Origin: Wenzhouxiangellaceae bacterium
Lineage (GTDB): Bacteria > Pseudomonadota > Gammaproteobacteria > Xanthomonadales > Wenzhouxiangellaceae
Length of the DNA: 64,000 nucleotides
Direction: 5' to 3'
Assembly: GCA_028289455.1 (NCBI GenBank)
Contig: JANQPN010000043.1
Span: 62,001 to 126,000 of the forward strand
The translations under genes were made by a program, and so were the position numbers. This document shows, in pieces, positions 62,209-64,000 of the stretch. Numbering within the stretch: position 1 is the first letter of the stretch; each line of letters starts with the position of its first letter. The notes below the pieces were generated by a model, which did not search any database, was not told the DNA's origin, and saw only the letters and a list, made by a program, of their open reading frames with translations.

Positions 62209-63570
62209 ATGGCAAAAGCTAAGACTCAATTTGTCTGCACCGAATGCGGCGCAGACTTCCCCAAATGGGCCGGCCAATGTACTGAATGCAAAGCCTGGAA
62301 TACCCTGCAGGAAATCCGCATAGCGGGTAAGACAACTGCCCGCAATACTGGCTTTGCCGGCGCTGGAGGGGCCGAAATTGTACAGTTGGATCAGGTCAGT
62401 ATGGACAGCCAGCCGCGCCAGCAGACCGGCCTGGGTGAGCTGGACAGGGTGTTGGGCGGTGGCCTGGTGCCGGGCTCGGTCACTTTGATTGGGGGTGATC
62501 CCGGCATCGGCAAATCGACCCTGCTGATTCAGGTATTGGCTTCCATGTCTGCGCAGCAGACCTGCCTGTATGTGACCGGTGAAGAATCGGCGCAACAGGT
62601 GGCCATGCGCGCCAGACGCCTGCAACTGCCGGTAGAGAAGCTGAACTGCCTGACGGAAACCTCGGCGGAACAGATCATCAACAAAGCCACCACCAGCAAA
62701 CCCAGCCTGCTGGTGGTTGATTCTATCCAGACGATTTACAGCGAAGCCCTGCAGTCAGCCCCGGGCAGTGTATCGCAGGTACGCGATGCCAGCGCCCAGC
62801 TGGTGCGGTTTGCCAAGCAGACCGGCTGTGCAGTGTTCCTGGTGGGGCATGTCACCAAAGAAGGCCATCTGGCTGGCCCCAGGGTACTGGAGCATATGGT
62901 TGATACGGTGCTGTATTTCGAAAGCGACAGCGGCAGCCGATTCCGCGTGATCCGGGCCATCAAGAACCGTTTTGGTGCGGTTAATGAGCTGGGTGTGTTT
63001 GCCATGACCGACAGCGGCCTGCGTGAGGTCAGCAATCCCTCGGCAATGTTTCTGGCGCAGCGTGAGGCGGCGGTGCCGGGTAGCTGTGTGCTGGTGACCC
63101 GCGAAGGTACCCGGCCATTGCTGGTGGAGGTCCAGGCGCTGGTGGATACCAGCTCCATGGGGCACCCGCGCCGGGTGGCGGTGGGTGTGGATGCACAGCG
63201 CATCAATATGCTGCTGGCGGTATTGCACCGGCACGCGGGAATCGCTGTGCATGATCAGGATGTGTATGTGAATGTGGTCGGCGGGCTCAGGATTACTGAA
63301 ACTGCCAGTGATCTGGCGGTGGTGCTGGCAATATTATCGAGCCTGCGCAACCGGGCTTTACCGGACGATTTTGTGGCGTTTGGTGAAATCGGCCTGTCCG
63401 GCGAACTGAGGCCGGTTCCGAACGGCGAAGAACGGGTTAAGGCAGCGCTGGGACAAGGCTTCAGCCGCGTACTGCTGCCCAAAGCCAATCAAAGGGGCTT
63501 GAAAGCCTCCGGGCAGAGTCGCTTGCTGGGCGCTGGCAGCCTGCAGCAGGCGCTGGATTGTTTGGATTAG
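62209..63570 (+). CDS. radA: DNA repair protein RadA
   Basis: A 453-residue protein. The ATG at 62209 (MAKAKTQF) precedes the zinc finger CTECGADFPKWAGQCTEC. The RecA-like ATPase has Walker A GGDPGIGKSTLL, the KNRFG motif (IKNRFGAVNELG) and a C-terminal Lon-protease-like domain (residues about 290-450) with AFGEIGLSGELRPVP. It assists branch migration and recombination. Divergent from pspF. Confidence 0.96.
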   Translation: MAKAKTQFVCTECGADFPKWAGQCTECKAWNTLQEIRIAGKTTARNTGFAGAGGAEIVQLDQVSMDSQPRQQTGLGELDRVLGGGLVPGSVTLIGGDPGIGKSTLLIQVLASMSAQQTCLYVTGEESAQQVAMRARRLQLPVEKLNCLTETSAEQIINKATTSKPSLLVVDSIQTIYSEALQSAPGSVSQVRDASAQLVRFAKQTGCAVFLVGHVTKEGHLAGPRVLEHMVDTVLYFESDSGSRFRVIRAIKNRFGAVNELGVFAMTDSGLREVSNPSAMFLAQREAAVPGSCVLVTREGTRPLLVEVQALVDTSSMGHPRRVAVGVDAQRINMLLAVLHRHAGIAVHDQDVYVNVVGGLRITETASDLAVVLAILSSLRNRALPDDFVAFGEIGLSGELRPVPNGEERVKAALGQGFSRVLLPKANQRGLKASGQSRLLGAGSLQQALDCLD

Positions 63571-63580
63571 GATAACAACA

Positions 63581-64000
63581 ATGAGTGAATCAACAAGCAC
63601 TTTTAAACGCGTAGTCACGCGCTGGCAGCTGGTGGGCCTGGCGATTAATGATGTGGTCGGTAGCGGGATTTATCTGTTGCCGGCAGCGGCGGCAGCCCTG
63701 CTGGGCTGGGCGAGTTTGTGGGCGGTGCTGGTGGCCGGCCTGGCGGTTGGACTGCTGGTGTTGTGTTATGCGCAGGCTTCCAGTTATTTTGACCAGCCGG
63801 GGGGCAGCTATCTATACGCGCGTGAGGCGTTTGGTTCGTTTATCGGGTTTGAGTGTGGCTGGATGACCTGGCTGACTCGAATTGCGTCCGCAGCGGCGCT
63901 GAGCAACGGCCTGGCGCTTGCATTTGCCCATTTCTGGCCGTTTGCCGGGACCATGCCGGGCAAGGTTTTGATTATTGTGCTGTCGCTGGCGGCGTTGACC
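63581..64000 (+). CDS. APC-superfamily amino acid permease, partial
   Basis: The first 140 codons of a permease that continues past the window end. The ATG at 63581 lies 10 bases after radA's stop, with AGGATAAC in front. N-terminal WQLVGLAINDVVGSGIYLLPAAAAALLG is the G[SA]GI helix 1 motif of the APC family. The following DQPGGSYLYAREAFGSFIGF is the helix 2-3 region of the same family. Substrate cannot be told from the part seen. Confidence 0.85.
   Translation, partial: MSESTSTFKRVVTRWQLVGLAINDVVGSGIYLLPAAAAALLGWASLWAVLVAGLAVGLLVLCYAQASSYFDQPGGSYLYAREAFGSFIGFECGWMTWLTRIASAAALSNGLALAFAHFWPFAGTMPGKVLIIVLSLAALT

Overview
The window looks like chromosomal DNA of a free-living, diderm gammaproteobacterium. 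Signs of this are the tmRNA tag ANDDNYALAA, Fur, BamE, RatA/RnfH, a sigma-32 style heat-shock promoter and a PspF/RadA pair. The order grpE-dnaK-dnaJ-dapB-carA-carB-greA-rpfE-recJ-prfB-lysS resembles the Xanthomonadales rpf neighbourhood, but the rpfB/F/C/G quorum genes are absent. A C-terminal F-x-DGFE motif on a secreted protease, an IPTL-CTERM protein and several winged-helix one-component regulators suggest a lineage near Xanthomonadales (Wenzhouxiangella- or Marinicella-like). That placement is inference; no 16S gene is present.

Layout. 1-18.8 kb is accessory: a secreted S8-type protease with DUF11 repeats, two tautomerase-like proteins around a winged-helix/TPR regulator, a threonine-aldolase-like enzyme, MsrA, an IlvE/cupin/SDR operon, a secreted Cys-rich orphan, a CadC/TolB-like regulator, an ECF sigma operon and a DUF4440-beta-lactamase fusion. 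18.9-41.3 kb is core: ssrA-smpB, ratA-rnfH, an NSS transporter, bamE/fur, recN, grpE-dnaK-dnaJ, dapB, carAB, greA, rpfE-like, recJ, prfB (with its programmed frameshift) and lysS. 41.3-56.8 kb is accessory again: an IPTL-CTERM protein, tRNA-Ser(GGA) with a tandem duplication of its tail, a TetR-controlled operon (SDR, AhpD-like, alpha/beta hydrolase, bicupin), a decayed copy of an epimerase 3' end, DoxX, a winged-helix/TPR regulator divergent from PhoX, a Tat-exported epimerase-like protein and two exported orphans. 57-64 kb is core: rpsF-rpsR-rplI-dnaB-alr-GNAT, pspF, radA and the start of an APC permease.

How parts work together. Three candidate RpoH promoters precede grpE, dnaK and dnaJ. 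SmpB is encoded just upstream of its tmRNA. BamE and Fur diverge. The SDR-to-bicupin operon and the tetR gene share a near-identical 18-bp dyad, so a single autoregulated TetR circuit is likely. Three winged-helix regulators lacking a histidine-kinase partner (4414-5940, 12521-14638, 48956-50416) each lie near, or next to, short direct repeats with an exact 11-bp period. That spacing is typical of OmpR/PhoB-type wings, and the repeat sequence differs at each locus. This set of locus-specific one-component circuits is the most interesting pattern I found, together with the 174-bp tandem structured element that carries the 3' end of tRNA-Ser. I saw no CRISPR array, complete insertion sequence, prophage or recognisable defence island.
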